A stretch of DNA of 64,000 nucleotides. Origin: Sarcophilus harrisii (lineage: Eukaryota; Chordata; Mammalia; Dasyuromorphia; Dasyuridae). The position numbers were made by a program, and so were the translations under genes. The stretch's first letter is position 1. Each line of letters opens with the position of its first letter. The stretch is from NCBI RefSeq assembly GCF_902635505.1, contig NC_045426.1, forward strand, positions 329,830,374 to 329,894,373, in the 5' to 3' direction. Below the pieces are notes generated by a model. That model saw nothing but the letters and a program-made list of their open reading frames with translations. It was not told where the DNA came from and searched no databases. Of the stretch, positions 20,561-33,024 are shown piece by piece.

Positions 20561-21740
20561 GATTAGAATTGCAAATTTTAGGGTTTAGTCAGAAAATTTC
20601 TAATTAATATTCTTCTGTTCCCCATTAAGTACCTCAATAGCCACTCCAATAGTTTATTAAGAACTCCCATATCTTTTTGAAATGCTAATTATGTATTATG
20701 TATACTTTTCTGTCTTATTTGATAAATTAATTTCTAAAGAAAGAAAATAGGAAGCCAGAACAGATTTTGCCAACTTTGCAGCTCAAGAAATCCAAGAAAT
20801 CTGAAACAAAGTACCAATGCTTGTAATATTTGAATCACTGTAGACATAACTGGAGAGCATTTTGCAAAAATAAAGGTTAAAACTGGCAAATAAAGGGTTT
20901 CTTCTACCTTTTAAATTCTATAATCCTCAAAATGGAAGATATATACAATTGGGGGAAAATCCTTAGAAAAAACATTTTCCATAAAACTGGATTTGAAAAG
21001 TATTAGACAATTTGAAAACTTATCCATTCCCCAAATTTTCAAATCATAAAAGCACTAATTTGTGAATTTGGCCATAAGAAAAGTGATATTTCAACTTTTA
21101 GCAAAGAACAGTTTATTTTATGTGAGATAGCATTGTAACACTACCAGGGAATTAAGGAGCTATCCCCTTATGCCAGTGTTACCTTCACTGGGTGGTCCTG
21201 AACAAGTCACTTCACCTAACTGGATCTTAATTTCTTCTGAAAATATAACTCTTTGCCCAGATGATGATAGGGGCATCTTCTCATTCTAACATTCTATGTA
21301 TGGCATGATATTGCCATCTTGTGGCAATTTGATTTAGAAATCAAAGTAAGGTAGTCCACAGTAATATATCTATAACATGAAATGGGTCCTAGGAAAATAG
21401 TCCACAGAAATCTCTCATATATAAAACAATAACGAGAGAGACAGAGAGAGACAAAGAAGAAAGAGGGGAGGGTAATAATGGAAAGTGCAATGAACCCAGA
21501 TTCAGGTGACCAAATCTGGGTCCAAGTATCCCCATTTAAATATTGGTATAACCTTAGGCAAATCAATATCAACACTATTAAAAATGAGCATATGTAGAAT
21601 GGAATTTCAAAATGTCCTTTTTGAAAATGATGACATGAATTCAATTAAAAAGTGAAGTATAGGAAAATAGTAATTTTAAAAAAACATTTTCTATGGCCAT
21701 TATGAATAAACATATTCTTCTACATTATCTGATGGAGTTT
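20560..21740. other. Mostly unassigned; weak MIR traces
   Basis: Faint MIR-like pieces lie near 21195-21290 (CCTGAACAAGTCACTTCACC) and 21480-21560. A purine-rich patch spans 21430-21470. No exon is seen; the 116-codon minus frame at 21294 covers these relics. Confidence 0.4.
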
Positions 21741-21779
21741 AAACAAATATTTCAAAGCCTGCAAAAATAAGTAACATGC

Positions 21780-22175
21780 TGTGTCTTTTTGACACAGAAA
21801 AGACCATAAGAGGATAGAATGAGCTAACAGTGCCATGACAAAAATGGCTTAAGAAAACTACTGAAGACCTGTGGAAAGATAATGGAATATTCAATATCTA
21901 GTTATATGGATAGTAGAAAGCCATTATATAATTGCTTGAAAATGGAAAAAAAAAAAAGGTAACATGTATAATGTAATTCATATAACTAAAGTATAACAAA
22001 TTCTTGTATTATGTTAATCTTGACTTTTGCTGATTAAGGGCAGTGAAAGGAACAAAACAAACAATTCAACATCAATCAAAAAGTTTACTAGAGAGACCTG
22101 AGAAGCAAAGAAATGAAAGAAAATTCGCTAAAAGAGGAAAAATGTGGAAAATTTATGGTTATTTATATTTTCTTA
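21780..22175 (+). repeat. Unclassified dispersed repeat, copy 1
   Basis: The stretch around 22065-22175 (CAACATCAATCAAAAAGTTT, then GAGAAGCAAAGAAATG, then GTGGAAAATTTATGGTTATT) is clearly related to 32880-33000 in the same orientation. Weaker similarity continues upstream (TGAAGACCTGTGGAAAGATA ATGGAATATTC against the 32655 region). I cannot name the family. Confidence 0.45.
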
Positions 22176-22414
22176 TTCCCACTATAGTATTCCTTGAGAA
22201 CATCTTTTAGTCCTGTTCTTCTTTAAGAGTTCTTCACTGGTTATATGTTATAGCTTACTCATACCCAGTATGTGCCCTTCCATCAACATCTGTGATTTGC
22301 ATTTTTAATTCTTTGAAAACACACAATTTCATGTCCTGATGCTAAACCTACAATACTACAAAATATTTTTATTAAAAAGATGAACTCTTGTTTTTAGGAT
22401 AATCCATGGGAAGT

Positions 22415-22930
22415 GTATGTTAACAACAACTGATATAAAACAAGACATTTTCCAGGAAGACAGTTTAATTCCATTAAGATAGTTTTGTAATTTCTTGAAG
22501 GCAATTCAGCCTGATATATCATAGTGGGGTGATTCGTGGGGTGATTCTAGAAGGTTATACTTTTGGAATATAATTCTGACAGGTTCTACTACCTTGGAAG
22601 GGACTCAACTATGGCTCTGGCAACAAACTTTGGCTGTTTTCTAAAGACCAACCATGTTAATCACTGGGAGGCTAAGCAATTGATGATAACATTTTTGGCC
22701 ATGGCAACCCAAGAGACAAAGTCAATCTTCTTCAAATATGTAAAAGAGATCACAACATAGTGATAATGTCAGAGTGGTTAATGTTCACTAAAGTTCTCTT
22801 TTTAAAATGTGTCACTAACACAGTCATGTTAACAACTAGTATCAACCATGGCATTTCCCAGGGAGACAATTTAAACACATTATAATTCTGTCTAACTGAA
22901 TTCATTATCATCACTCCCGGGCATGCGTTT
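22415..22930 (+). mobile_element. RTE-type LINE fragment, sense
   Basis: GGGACTCAACTATGGCTCTG GCAACAAACTTTGGCTG, AGACCAACCATGTTAATCAC, GAGGCTAAGCAATTGATG and AGAGATCACAACATAGTGAT are motifs I recall from marsupial RTE elements. The segment ATGTTAACAACAACTGATAT at 22419 recurs in diverged form at 22828 (ATGTTAACAACTAGTATC), so part of the element is duplicated about 409 bp apart. Confidence 0.5.
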
Positions 22931-23744
22931 CAGGTCAAAAAGGGACTCATACAAACCATTGTATTTTTTCACTGAATGTACCATAAATGACATCACATTA
23001 TATAATTCCATTAAAAAGTACATTAAACAGTTATTTCATTCTATGGAAACTTTCTCCCAATGATATCAAAGTGTATTCTAGACTTGAGAAATATAAAATT
23101 CCAAATGTGTACCAAGGAAGAATGGAATCTGAAAGTTTTGTATTTGAATCTAAATGATAAATTGAACCAATGTATGAAGGCAACATTTTAAAATACATCT
23201 TGGTTTTCCTCAGGTAAGTCACAGTGAGAAAATAGTTACCAGGAAGAAAACTAAGGCTAAAATCTGTTAAAAGACTAAAATCAAAACTTAATAGTAAGAA
23301 CACATTTAAAGCAATTAACACCTATACAATACCAGTTTTAATGAATGTTTTGGGCATGACATAGTCCCTGAAGGTAATCAAACAAAAACTTGTAAAATTA
23401 CACTTAATAAAATACGGGGCTTGTTAACTTCAAAGCAGCTATAGAAATACACTTCCTCACCAAAAAGGAGGAAAAAGATGAATAGATATTCCCAGAACAG
23501 GTGACAAAAAGGTTAAAAATATATTAAAAAAATACCTTTAGGAAAATCAGGCCTTATAAAGCAATAATAAAGACTGACCACACATATCAATCAAAAAACA
23601 TTTAGTAAGCATCTACTATGTGTGCCAAGCACTAAGACAGATGCTGGGGATACAAAGAATAAAACAATCCCCAATCATAAAGAATTTATATTCTAATGAG
23701 GATGGAAGCTGGAGATACATACATATGAAAGCATATAAATTTAT

Positions 23745-23895
23745 ATATAAAGAAATTTTTATAGTTTAATATTTATATATTTCATATTTAATATAAAGAA
23801 GTTTTTTAAAAAATCAAGTGTATGTGTGTATATATATACACACACACATACATATATATATTGAGAGAGAAAGAGAGAGAGAGAGTGTGTGTAAA
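23745..23895. repeat. Compound (TA)n/(TG)n/(CA)n/(GA)n microsatellite
   Basis: Alternating TATG, TATA, CACA, TATA and GAGA blocks, ending in (GA)n and (GT)n at about 23863-23891. Confidence 0.85.
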
Positions 23896-23914
23896 TTAAG
23901 AAGGAAAATATGAA

Positions 23915-24310
23915 TAGTCCTCTCCAAGTTGTACTACTGAGCCTGGACTTTGTCTACTCTGATCACAGAAATCTCTTCATCCTGAAAGCTCACTCCACTC
24001 CTGGGATACTTACTATATTGGCAATTTTAAGAAGGAGATTAATCATGTTTTCAGTCTTCTCTAAGCATCACTCCTGACTACCCAACACAGGATTTTCTCT
24101 ATCATGCCTCGAACAGGGTGACTTCATCACCAACTTTCTTTCCCATCAACACCCACCTCCTCCACTTTTCAATTTCCTTTTTTTGTGCTGCCTTCCCTAT
24201 TAAAATGTGAGTCCCTTGTGAACAGGGATTGTCTTTCTTTTCACTGGTATTTGTATTCCCAGTGCTTGACAAAGTGCCCAGCACATGATATATACTCAAA
24301 TTCTGGTTGG
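23915..24310 (+). mobile_element. L2/L3-like LINE 3' end, sense
   Basis: The end has CTTCCCTATTAAAATGTGAG TCCCTTGTGAACAGGGATTG, TATTTGTATTCCCAGTGCTT and AAAGTGCCCAGCACATGATA. It lies inside the antisense element that surrounds it. Confidence 0.6.
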
Positions 24311-25474
24311 CTTAAGTGGAGTAAAATCAGGAAATGTTTCATGCAGAAGATAAGCATGAACGTCAAGTATGCATAACCTAAAGGAACTTACTTTCTAGGA
24401 AAGTCAACACAAAAGGATATTGGAAAGGAGTGATGGGAGAACAACTGATTTAGGGCAAAAGCAGGAATGGACACAAGGTTCTGGGAGGGGAAGAGGATAG
24501 AAGTCAAAAAGAGAGCCTGGTGAGGAAAAGGTCAGTAAATAAGAGAGAGCTGCCTTCTACCCCCCCACACCTCTCCCTCCCAATCAAGATAAGGCAAAAG
24601 CCTAGCTATCAGGGCTGGGGATTCCAAGCTGTATCTTAAAGGAAGACAGAGAATCTATGAGATAGAATGCACTAAGAAGTGCATTCCAGGCACAGAGGAT
24701 CTCTACTGCAAAGGAATAGGGATGGAGGGGATATACTGTGTGGGAAGAACAGAAAGAAAGCCAGTCTGACTATTTTTAGAGAGTACAGAAGAAGAATGTC
24801 TAATAAAGCTAACAAGTCTAATAAGAAAGGCTGGGGTAAAATTGTAAAGGGCCTTGAAAGTTAAACAAAGGAGTTTATATTTTATCCCAGAGGCAATAGG
24901 GAACCACTGGAGTTTACTAAGTTGGGGAGTAATATCATCAGATTTCTGCTTAAGAAAAAAATTACTTTGGCATTAGTGTGGGAGATGGACTGAAGTAGTG
25001 AGACTTGGAGAAGACACACCACCTAGGAGACAAGGACAAGAATCTATATGAGAAGTCAGGAGGGTCTGAACTAGGATGGTGGCTGCAAGGTGGATCTGAG
25101 AAATACTGTGGAAGTAAAGTGTCCTTTTCTGCCAACTAAAAACATATCAAGTGAGGGAAAGTAAAGAGTTGAAAATAATGCCAAAATTAAGAATACCAAA
25201 AGTCTGGGGAAATGGTGGTGTCTTTATAGAAATAGAAAAGTTTGGAAAAGGAGAAGATTTAGGGGAAAAGATGAGTTCAATTTTGGACATGCTGAATTTG
25301 AGACATCCCTTGGACAAAGCATTTAAAAATGTTCAACAGGCCGAATGATGCAAGATTAAAGCTCTCGGAAGTCACAGTATAATAATATAAAGATTTATGT
25401 ATAACCTACACAGAAATGATAATTAAATCTATGGTAAGTTAAAAAGAGAAAAAAAATAATACTAATAGCTATTA

Positions 25475-25700
25475 TTTATATATAATGCTTTAAAGGTTTA
25501 CAAAGAACTGTAATCTCATTTGATCCCTATAACAATCTTGTGATATAGGTGTAATTAATATCTCTATTTCCTATTTATATATTAGGAAAGAGCCTGAATG
25601 AGGTTAAATGACTTTTCCAGGGCCACACAGATAGTAAGTATCTGAAGCAAGATCTGAGTCTTCCTGATTCCAATTCTACTGCTCTATCCATTGTTCTACC
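25475..25700 (-). mobile_element. MIR/THER1 SINE, antisense
   Basis: AATGCTTTAAAGGTTTACAA AGAACTG, GTTAAATGACTTTTCCAGGG, CCACACAGATAGTAAGTATC, GTCTTCCTGATTCCAATTCT and CTGCTCTATCCATTGTTCTA give a nearly complete antisense SINE. Confidence 0.8.
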
Positions 25701-25704
25701 ACTT

Positions 25705-26555
25705 ATCTATATCTATACCTAGTATGTGTGAATGTGTATGTATGTGTGTACACACATACATATAATATTTTTGGCACAATATTGATTTGTATTAACTCAA
25801 GGTACTTCATCTCCTAATTTATGAAATGGCTAAGATCCAAGAGGAAAAATCAAAAAGGCATTTCATGTGAGGCATCTGCATCAACTTAATGAACAATATA
25901 TCAACAAAGAAGTGGGGAAAAAAAAGAGATCAAATTCTAAATTCCATAGAATTCATCCTAAAAGATATCAAACTTGTTGATTAATGGAAATCATGCAATA
26001 CAGTGGTAGAAATAGCAGAACATATCATTGCAAGGTGTAAAATTTTAGCATCTAGCAGTAATAAGACAGACAACATCAGATGGCTAGAATTATACATCAG
26101 AACTAGCTATCCTTAATAAGCTAAGAGATGACAAGTCCCAAAATATCCTTCAGAATTGAACAAATTAAACTATTGGACTAGAACATCATTAAAGAACACT
26201 TACTGCTTCCAACAATCTAGACAGAACCCTAATGAATAAAAATTCTAAAACAATGTGTTTAATAGATTTTACCATAATGGATCTCAAAACTTCCAAACCT
26301 GTCAAGTATACAACTAGCAGGTCTACATGTGGCTTACAACACTCATAAGTGTGGCCCAAACCAGATTAAAATATATTTTGCAAACATGTAACAAATTAAG
26401 TAAAAATACAATAAAACATAGAAAACATTACATTTTAAAATTAAGTTGTTTTGTATCACATGAGCAAAAAGGTTGTCAGACTTGACATTTTTGACTTCTC
26501 AAATCTCTTCCTAAGAGAAAACATTATGCACCAGATCTAAAGACATAACTGTTGT
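25705..26555. other. Unassigned intron sequence
   Basis: A short (TGTG/ACAC) patch lies near 25725-25770. I do not recognise the remainder. Confidence 0.5.
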
Positions 26556-26559
26556 TACT

Positions 26560-28195
26560 GTCTATAACACCAAGAATCCAAAATAAAGTTAAAAAAAAAC
26601 CTCTCTTATTCCCTTTCCTCCCTACTTTCCTGTTTCATAAGATAGATTTGTGCATCCAACTGAGTCTATTATTTCCTCTTTGAGCCAATTCCAATGAGTG
26701 TAACATTCATGTTTTGCCTTAGTACTTCTCCTATTTTCCCCTCCACTATAAAATCTCTTATGGGGCATTTTTATGTAAGATAATTTATCCCATTCTATCT
26801 TTTCCTTTTTCCTTCTCCCATTGCATTCTTCTTTGTCACCCCTTAATTTCATTTCTTTTAAGATAACTGTGCCATTACATTCACTTCATACCTCTGCTTT
26901 CTGTCTATGTATACTCTTTCTAAATACCCTAATAATGAGAAAGATTTATAAGTTATAAATATCATTTTCCCATGTAAGAATATAATTTAACCATATCAAC
27001 TCCCTTATGATTTTTCTTTCTTGTTTACCTTTTTATGCTTCTTTTGCTCCATGTGTTTAAAAGTCAAACTTTCTATTTAGCACTAGTCTTTTTATCAGGC
27101 ATGTTTGAAAATCCTTTTTTTTTTTTTTTTTTTTCCCCACTGAATGTACTTTTTTTCCCCTTAAGGATTATACTCAAGTTTTGCTGGGTAGGTGAGTCTT
27201 GATTTTAATTCTAGCTTTTCTGCCCTCCAGAATATTATATGATAAACCTTCCAGTCCTTTAATGTAGAATCTGCTAAATCTTTTGTCATCCTGACTGTGG
27301 CTCCGTGACATTTCACCTCTTTCTTTTTGGCTGCCTGCAGTATTTTCCTCTTTGATCTGGGAGCTCTAGAATTGGGCTATAATATTCCTGGAAATGTTTA
27401 TTTTCAAATTTCTTTCCAGAGGTGATTAGTGGGTTCTCTCAATTTCTATTTTCCTCTGGTTCTAGAATATCTGGACAATTTTCCTTGATAATTTTTTGAA
27501 AGATGATATCCAGGCCTTTAAAAAAAATGACTTTTTAATAATTCATAAGTTATTTCTCCTGGACCTATCTAGATCAGTTGTTTTTCCAGTGAAACATTTC
27601 ATATTTTCTTCAATTTTTCCCTCATTCTTTTGATTTTGTTTCATTACCTTCCACTTGTCAATTCTACGTTTTAAGGAATTATTTTCAATGAACTTTATGG
27701 GTCTCTTTCCATTTGACCAATTCTACTTTCTTCTCATTGACTTTTTTGTACTTTCTTTACCCTTTGGCCTATTCTGTTTTTTAAGGTGTTATTTTCTTCT
27801 ATATTTTTTGAGCCTCCTTTATCAAACTGTTGATTTGTTTTTCAAGATTTTCTTGCATCACTCATTTCTCTTCCCAATTTTTCCTCTACCTCTCTTACCT
27901 AATTTTCAAAATTCTTTTTAAACTCTTCCATGGTCTGAGACCAATTTATATTTTTCTTGGAGACTTTAGATAAAGGAACTTTGACTCTGTTGTTTTCTTC
28001 TAAGTGTGTGTTTTGGTCTTCCTTGTCACCATAATAATTTTTGTTTGTTTCTGCTCATTTTCCAGTCTATTTCTGAACTCTATGCTAAAGTATAGCCCTG
28101 GTTCCCAAATAAAGGGGGCACTATCTCAAGCTTTAGGTTTTTTGTGCAGCTGTTTTCAGAGATTAATTCTGGGGACCTGTAGGTTTTTGGTTCTT
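26560..28195 (-). mobile_element. L1 5' half (ORF1 region), antisense
   Basis: TTTTGCTGGGTAGGTGAGTC, CTTTCTTTTTGGCTGCCTGC, AGTATTTTCCTCTTTGATCT GGGAGCT, TTCCTTGATAATTTTTTGAA AGATGATATCCAGGC and repeated TTTTTAAGGNNTTATTTTCTTC heptad-like phrases are the reverse complement of the marsupial L1 ORF1 coiled-coil region and the sequence after it. The K/L-rich frames at 26622, 27655 and 28004 are by-products. Confidence 0.75.
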
Positions 28196-28199
28196 TTAA

Positions 28200-29050
28200 A
28201 AGAATGACAATAGAAAGATCAGCAAGAAATTTCTAAGTGTATACAAGGAGACAGAAATGAAGAAGAAAATCTGAGCCATCAGTGAAAAGGAGGAGAGGGA
28301 CATTATGAACAGAACTATATGCAACACCCTGCAGATAGAGTACATTACAATAAGGGATGGTACATAGAGTGGGAGGGGGAGGACAGAGTTCATACCAAGA
28401 GCAGAGGACTGACCTCTGTGATGATTAAGGAGGGGAATGGGTGATTAGGAAGGGAAAAAAACTGAAAAGGAGAGGAAGTGTAATTTATTTTTGAGGTGGA
28501 AGGAGGTTCTACTAATGAATTTTCCTCTGGATGAAGGAAGATGAAGACTTTACCTTAGTTAACCTTCAGGGGTTTTGGAGCCTGGAAAAATCTATTTGTC
28601 TTGGCAAATGGCAGGAGTTGGAACCCCTGGGGTCAACTGGCACTTGGACCAAAGGAGATTTCTATGCAAATGTAGAGGGGGAAAAATAATCAGTGAGAGG
28701 GTACAGATTAATTACCATGGGGCAGTGTCCTCTCTGACACAAAAATTGTCACTATTCTTAGAGTAAGGCACAATAGAAAAGCCTTACAAAATAATGACAG
28801 AAATCATCTACAAGGCAGAGCCTAGAATGGATACCTTGTGGAAGAAGCTTTGATTTTTATAAAGAATGCAGAAAAAAGAGAAAGACCAGATGATTACAGG
28901 GGTCATGAATCAGACAATGAGCATCTAGAGTAAACATAAAGAGAAGATGGATAATGAAGAGAGTGAAAGAAATCCTTTTTCAAAAGGGACACAAAAAATT
29001 AAATAGGAGAGAAAGGGGAAGAAGAGGGAAAAATGAGAGGGAAGAAGGAT
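28200..29050. other. Unassigned purine-rich sequence
   Basis: G/A-rich stretch without clear similarity to the families I can recall, possibly an old antisense LINE. No convincing frame. Confidence 0.4.
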
Positions 29051-29052
29051 AT

Positions 29053-29325
29053 AGAAATATGGGTAGCTAGGTGACAGAGTACATAAGTGTGCCAGAGAAC
29101 TGGAGTCGGGAAGACTTATCTTCCTGAGCTCAAATCTGGCCTCAGACACACTTCCCACCATTGTGACCCTGAGCAAGTCACTTCACCTTGTTTGCCTTAG
29201 TTTCCTCATCAATAAAACAGCTGGAGAAAGAAATGGCAAACCAGTCTAATATCTTGACAAGACAACCCTAAAATGGAGTCAGAAGAAGTAAGACATGACT
29301 GAAAATGACAACCACAACAAAATAA
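29053..29325 (+). mobile_element. MAR1-type SINE
   Basis: GGGTAGCTAGGTGACAGAGT, GAGCTCAAATCTGGCCTCAG, CTGAGCAAGTCACTTCACC, GAAAGAAATGGCAAACCAGT and AAGACATGACTGAAAATGAC give a full-length sense copy with its A-rich tail. Confidence 0.85.
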
Positions 29326-29329
29326 ACAT

Positions 29330-29932
29330 ATAGTCAAATAAAATCAGGAGACAGGAATTAATAAAACCCTAAAGGAAAAAGAGTAATAATCAAAATAAAT
29401 AAATAAAGGAATCAGAATTGAGGAGAAAAGAGGCCACTTTTTTTTTTTAAAGGTCCAAGAAAAGTAACTGAAGGAATGAGAAATACTCTGCTTATAGCAA
29501 AAGAGGGGAGGGAATCATAACTTGAAAAAATAAAAACAATTTTAAAGACAATTGAAGGAAAATATAAATCTAACTCTGTGAATGGATTAAATAATCTAAT
29601 GAGATGAAAAAGTAGAGATCAGACATGAAAACAAAACTCTATAATTTGTTGCTTACAAAAAACACATTTAAAAAACAAAGGCATGATCAAACCAAAACTG
29701 AAAGGATGGGGAAAAAAATAATAATGCATTAAGTGAATCAAAAAAAAAAAAAAAAGAAGAAGAAGAAGAAGAAAGAAGAAGGAAGAAGAAGGAGGAAGAA
29801 GGAGGAAGAAGAAGGAGGAAGAAGGAGGAGGAAGAAGGAGGAGGAGGAGGAAGAAGAAGGAGGAAGAAGGAAGAAGAAGAAGGAAGAAGAAGAAGGAAGA
29901 AGAAGAAGGAAGAAGAAGGAAGAAGAAGAAGA

Positions 29933-29963
<31 letters not shown>

Positions 29964-29992
29964 GAGAGAAAAAGAAAGAGAGAAAGAGAGAG

Positions 29993-30067
<75 letters not shown>

Positions 30068-31800
30068 AGCTTGGAGTTGCCATTATACTATCAGACAAAG
30101 CAAAAATAAACATTCAAAATCTAAAAAAAGATATAATAAACAAGGAAAACTGAATAATGCTAAAAGGAACCAAATAGAAACCATTGATTTGAAAACAAAT
30201 CAATATCAATAATAAACTTAGATATTCCAAATGACTAAAAGATACATCGGAGCTTCAAGAAAACAGGACTTCTTGAATAAACTGTATTGTTTATTACAAT
30301 ACTGACAGGAGACTCTGATATCCCTCTTTCAGTTTTAGCTAGGTATAACAAAAAGATTAAACAAAAGGGAAAATATGGAGCTAAATAAATTTCAGGAGAA
30401 ACTAGGGTTAAAAAGACTTTAGCATCTTCTAAATGAAACAGCAAAAGAACTTACATATTTCTCTACACCACATAGAACTTTTACAAAAATTGATTATATA
30501 CTAGGGCACAGAGATTTTGCAAGTAAATATAAAAAGGCAGAAATGATCAACATATTCTTTGCAGACCATAATGAAATAAAGAATAGAAATTGATTCAAAA
30601 ACCACAAACAAATGACACAGACCCAAATGGGGATTTAACAATGAAATCTTAAACGAGTGGGCAAAAAAACAAAACAAAACAAAAAAATTTAAAAACCAAA
30701 ACATAGAAATTAATAGCTATGTAAAAAAATATAATGATGAAACAACATACCACAATTTCGGGGATGTAGCTAAAGCAGTCCTCAGGGATAAAATCATATC
30801 CTCATAAATTGTACATTAATAAAATAGAAAAAGAAAAGATTAATAAACTGAATATGCATATAAAATTAGAGAATCAACAAATAAACCTAAAATAAATGCA
30901 AAAGATATTAAAAATCTGAGGGGAAATAGATAAACTGGAAACAAAAAAACCCCATAGGAATAATAAAACTAAAAACTTTTTTTTTTTTGAAAAGACGAAT
31001 CAATCTGATGAACACTAATCTGATTAAAAAGAGAGCAGAAAATCAATTCAACACAATAGAAAATAAACAAGGGGAAATTATAGCAAAACCAGAAGAAATA
31101 AAACAAATAATTAGAACATATTATGTACAGTTAATATGCTAACAAAATTAAGAACACAAAAAAGAGGAATACCTTCAAAAATATATATATTATCCAAATT
31201 ATCAAAAAACCAGACAGAAATCTTAAGTAACCCAATCTCAGAAAAGAAATATATCTAGTTATAAAGGAATTACCAAAGGGGGCAGAGAGAGACAACCCTA
31301 GATCTGCTGTCTTCAAAGGACAATCCTACCAAATTTTTAAAGAACAATTAGTACTTCAAAAATTAAGAATCCTGTCAGAATCCTTCTACGAAACAATTAC
31401 TGTCCTGACGCCTAAACCAAGGAAAGAAAATACATAAACAGAAAACTATAGGCCAATATCATTAATAAACATTGAATCAATTTTTTTAATTCAATTTAAT
31501 AATGATTTACCCAAGAAATCATTCATGACTAACTGGGATTTATATCAAGATTATAAGCAGCAATAAAACAAAGGGAAATTCCATTCCAAATAACTACAAA
31601 ATGCACAAAATATCTGGGGATCAATCTTCCAAAGTACACAAAAGACTTGTATAAATTAAATTACACAGTACTCCTTAAAGAATTAAAAAATAAACTAAAT
31701 AGCTACAGAAATGTTCAGTGTTCATGGCTAGGCCATACCCACATAATAAAAATAATAATACTACCAAAATTAATTTACTCTTTAATACTATATAAAGTTG
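29330..31800 (+). mobile_element. L1 ORF2 remnant, sense, with microsatellite inside
   Basis: Landmarks in order: TTTGTTGCTTACAAAAAACAC (endonuclease), GGAGTTGCCATTATACTATC AGACAAAGCAAAA, GATTATATACTAGGGCACAG, GATGTAGCTAAAGCAGTCCT CAGGGATAAAATCATATC (reverse-transcriptase N-terminal part), ACTATAGGCCAATATCATTA, and AATATCTGGGGATCAATCTT then CAAAGTACAC (the YLGI-N-LPK segment). The copy has lost large parts of the reverse transcriptase and carries many stops, so it is long dead. The 110-codon frame at 31647 belongs to it. Confidence 0.8.
29740..30069. repeat. 330-bp pure purine microsatellite
   Basis: One strand is only A and G for about 330 bases: A16, then (GAA/GGA)n variants, then (GA)n, then a clean (GAAA)n run at about 29996-30067. 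It lies inside the L1 endonuclease region. The long K/E/R-rich and S/L/F-rich frames on both strands here are artefacts of this tract. Confidence 0.95.
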
Positions 31801-32154
31801 CAGGCTGGACTATCATAATGTCTACTGTCATAGAGAAGATAGGAGTGAGAACATACTCCTTTATGCTCTGGTACCACACAAATCCTAATCTTATGAGAAC
31901 AAATCAATATACTCTTATTCCATCTGCTAGAAATGTGTCAGTGCAGATGGCACTTACAATTAAAATGAGCAAACTATGAATATGAATGAAGTGGACTGAA
32001 GACATAAATGCATATATTATGTGCCAATGCTATATTGTAAAAAACAAATCTCACCAGTTACAAAATGGATCCTAATATTGCTATCAACAGTACTCTCAGT
32101 TCCAAGTCACATAACACACTAACACCTGGCATAGGACAATCATTAAGAAAAAAT

Positions 32155-32290
32155 ATTGCAGTCAGATGACTCAGTGGATAGAGCACCAGCCCTGAAGCCA
32201 AGAAGACCTGAATTCAAATCTGACCTCAGATACATAACACTTATTAGATGTTGTGGGACCCTGGGAAAGTCACTTAACCCCAACTTTCAC
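32155..32290 (+). mobile_element. WSINE1-type SINE
   Basis: GCAGTCAGATGACTCAGTGG, ATAGAGCACCAGCCCTGAAG, AGACCTGAATTCAAATCTGA, CCTCAGATACATAACACTTA and CTGGGAAAGTCACTTAACCC. Sense, slightly 3'-truncated. Confidence 0.9.
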
Positions 32291-32559
32291 TTATTGCAAA
32301 TTCTAGAAATTATACCTAGTAACAAAAAAGATGACAAAAAACACCAAAGTCTCAAATTATTTTCAAAAGGAAATGGCCACAGTTAAGACTAATTCAAAAA
32401 CTTTTTGAGTGAAAACATGAATCTATCAATTTATATCCCAACAGAGTAATTCAAGAAAGCTAGCATCTGACATAAACATCATGCATTATTTCTGTAGAAC
32501 TTGATAAACATAAAAGCATAAAAACATTTCAGGACCTGCACAAAGGAACAAATGTAACT

Positions 32560-33020
32560 GATTTTGCCACAGTAAAAACCACAAAAGGGAAAGATGGCGG
32601 TAACAAGCTATATATCTAAAGACATTGAACATATAATGGAAAAAGCAATTTGAGAAAGTTATTGAAGAAACATTTACCGAAAAGCAATGGAATATCCCAT
32701 CAACAGGTACCTAGCTGAAATAAAGAACCTAAACTTCATGTGGCCGAACTCAAAGAAACATGAGGAAAGGAATTTGGAATATATAAGTATACCAGAAATT
32801 CTAGATTCCTTTAATTAGCCACTGAAAGTCAAAATGAAAAGGCTGAGGCAATATAAGTAGTCAAAGCAGCATAAAGAATAAAATAAACATTTCAACACCA
32901 ATCAAAAATTTTACCCCAGAGATTTGAAAAGCAATGAAATCAAAGGCAACAGAAAGGAGGATGTGGAAATTTTCTGGTCATTTATATAATTAAAGAGCTC
33001 TATACAATAAAAGTTCAAAT
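32560..33020 (+). repeat. Unclassified dispersed repeat, copy 2
   Basis: Same family as 21780-22175: TTCAACACCAATCAAAAATT, then GATTTGAAAAGCAATGAAAT, then GATGTGGAAATTTTCTGGTC. Upstream GAAAGTTATTGAAGAAACAT and AAGCAATGGAATATCC also find partners in copy 1. No long open frame, and I cannot name the family. Confidence 0.45.
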
Positions 33021-33024
33021 CGAC

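Larger units (their letters stand above)
23590..25345 (-). mobile_element. Long L2/L3 LINE, antisense, interrupted
   Basis: The 3' tail is at 23590-23720 (AACATTTAGTAAGCATCTAC, CAAGCACTAAGACAGATGC). It resumes at about 24400-25345 with GCATTCCAGGCACAGAGGAT, GGGCCTTGAAAGTTAAACAA, AGGCAATAGGGAACCACTGG, AGGGTCTGAACTAGGATGG and TTTTGGACATGCTGAATTTG. The interruption holds microsatellites and another LINE fragment. The 61- and 65-codon plus-strand frames at 24679 and 25151 are antisense shadows. Confidence 0.8.

Noticed and set aside
29619-30212. Two of the longest open frames in the window (164 and 159 codons) on opposite strands
   Set aside because: Both are translations of the 330-bp purine microsatellite and give only K/E/R or S/L/F/P repeats.
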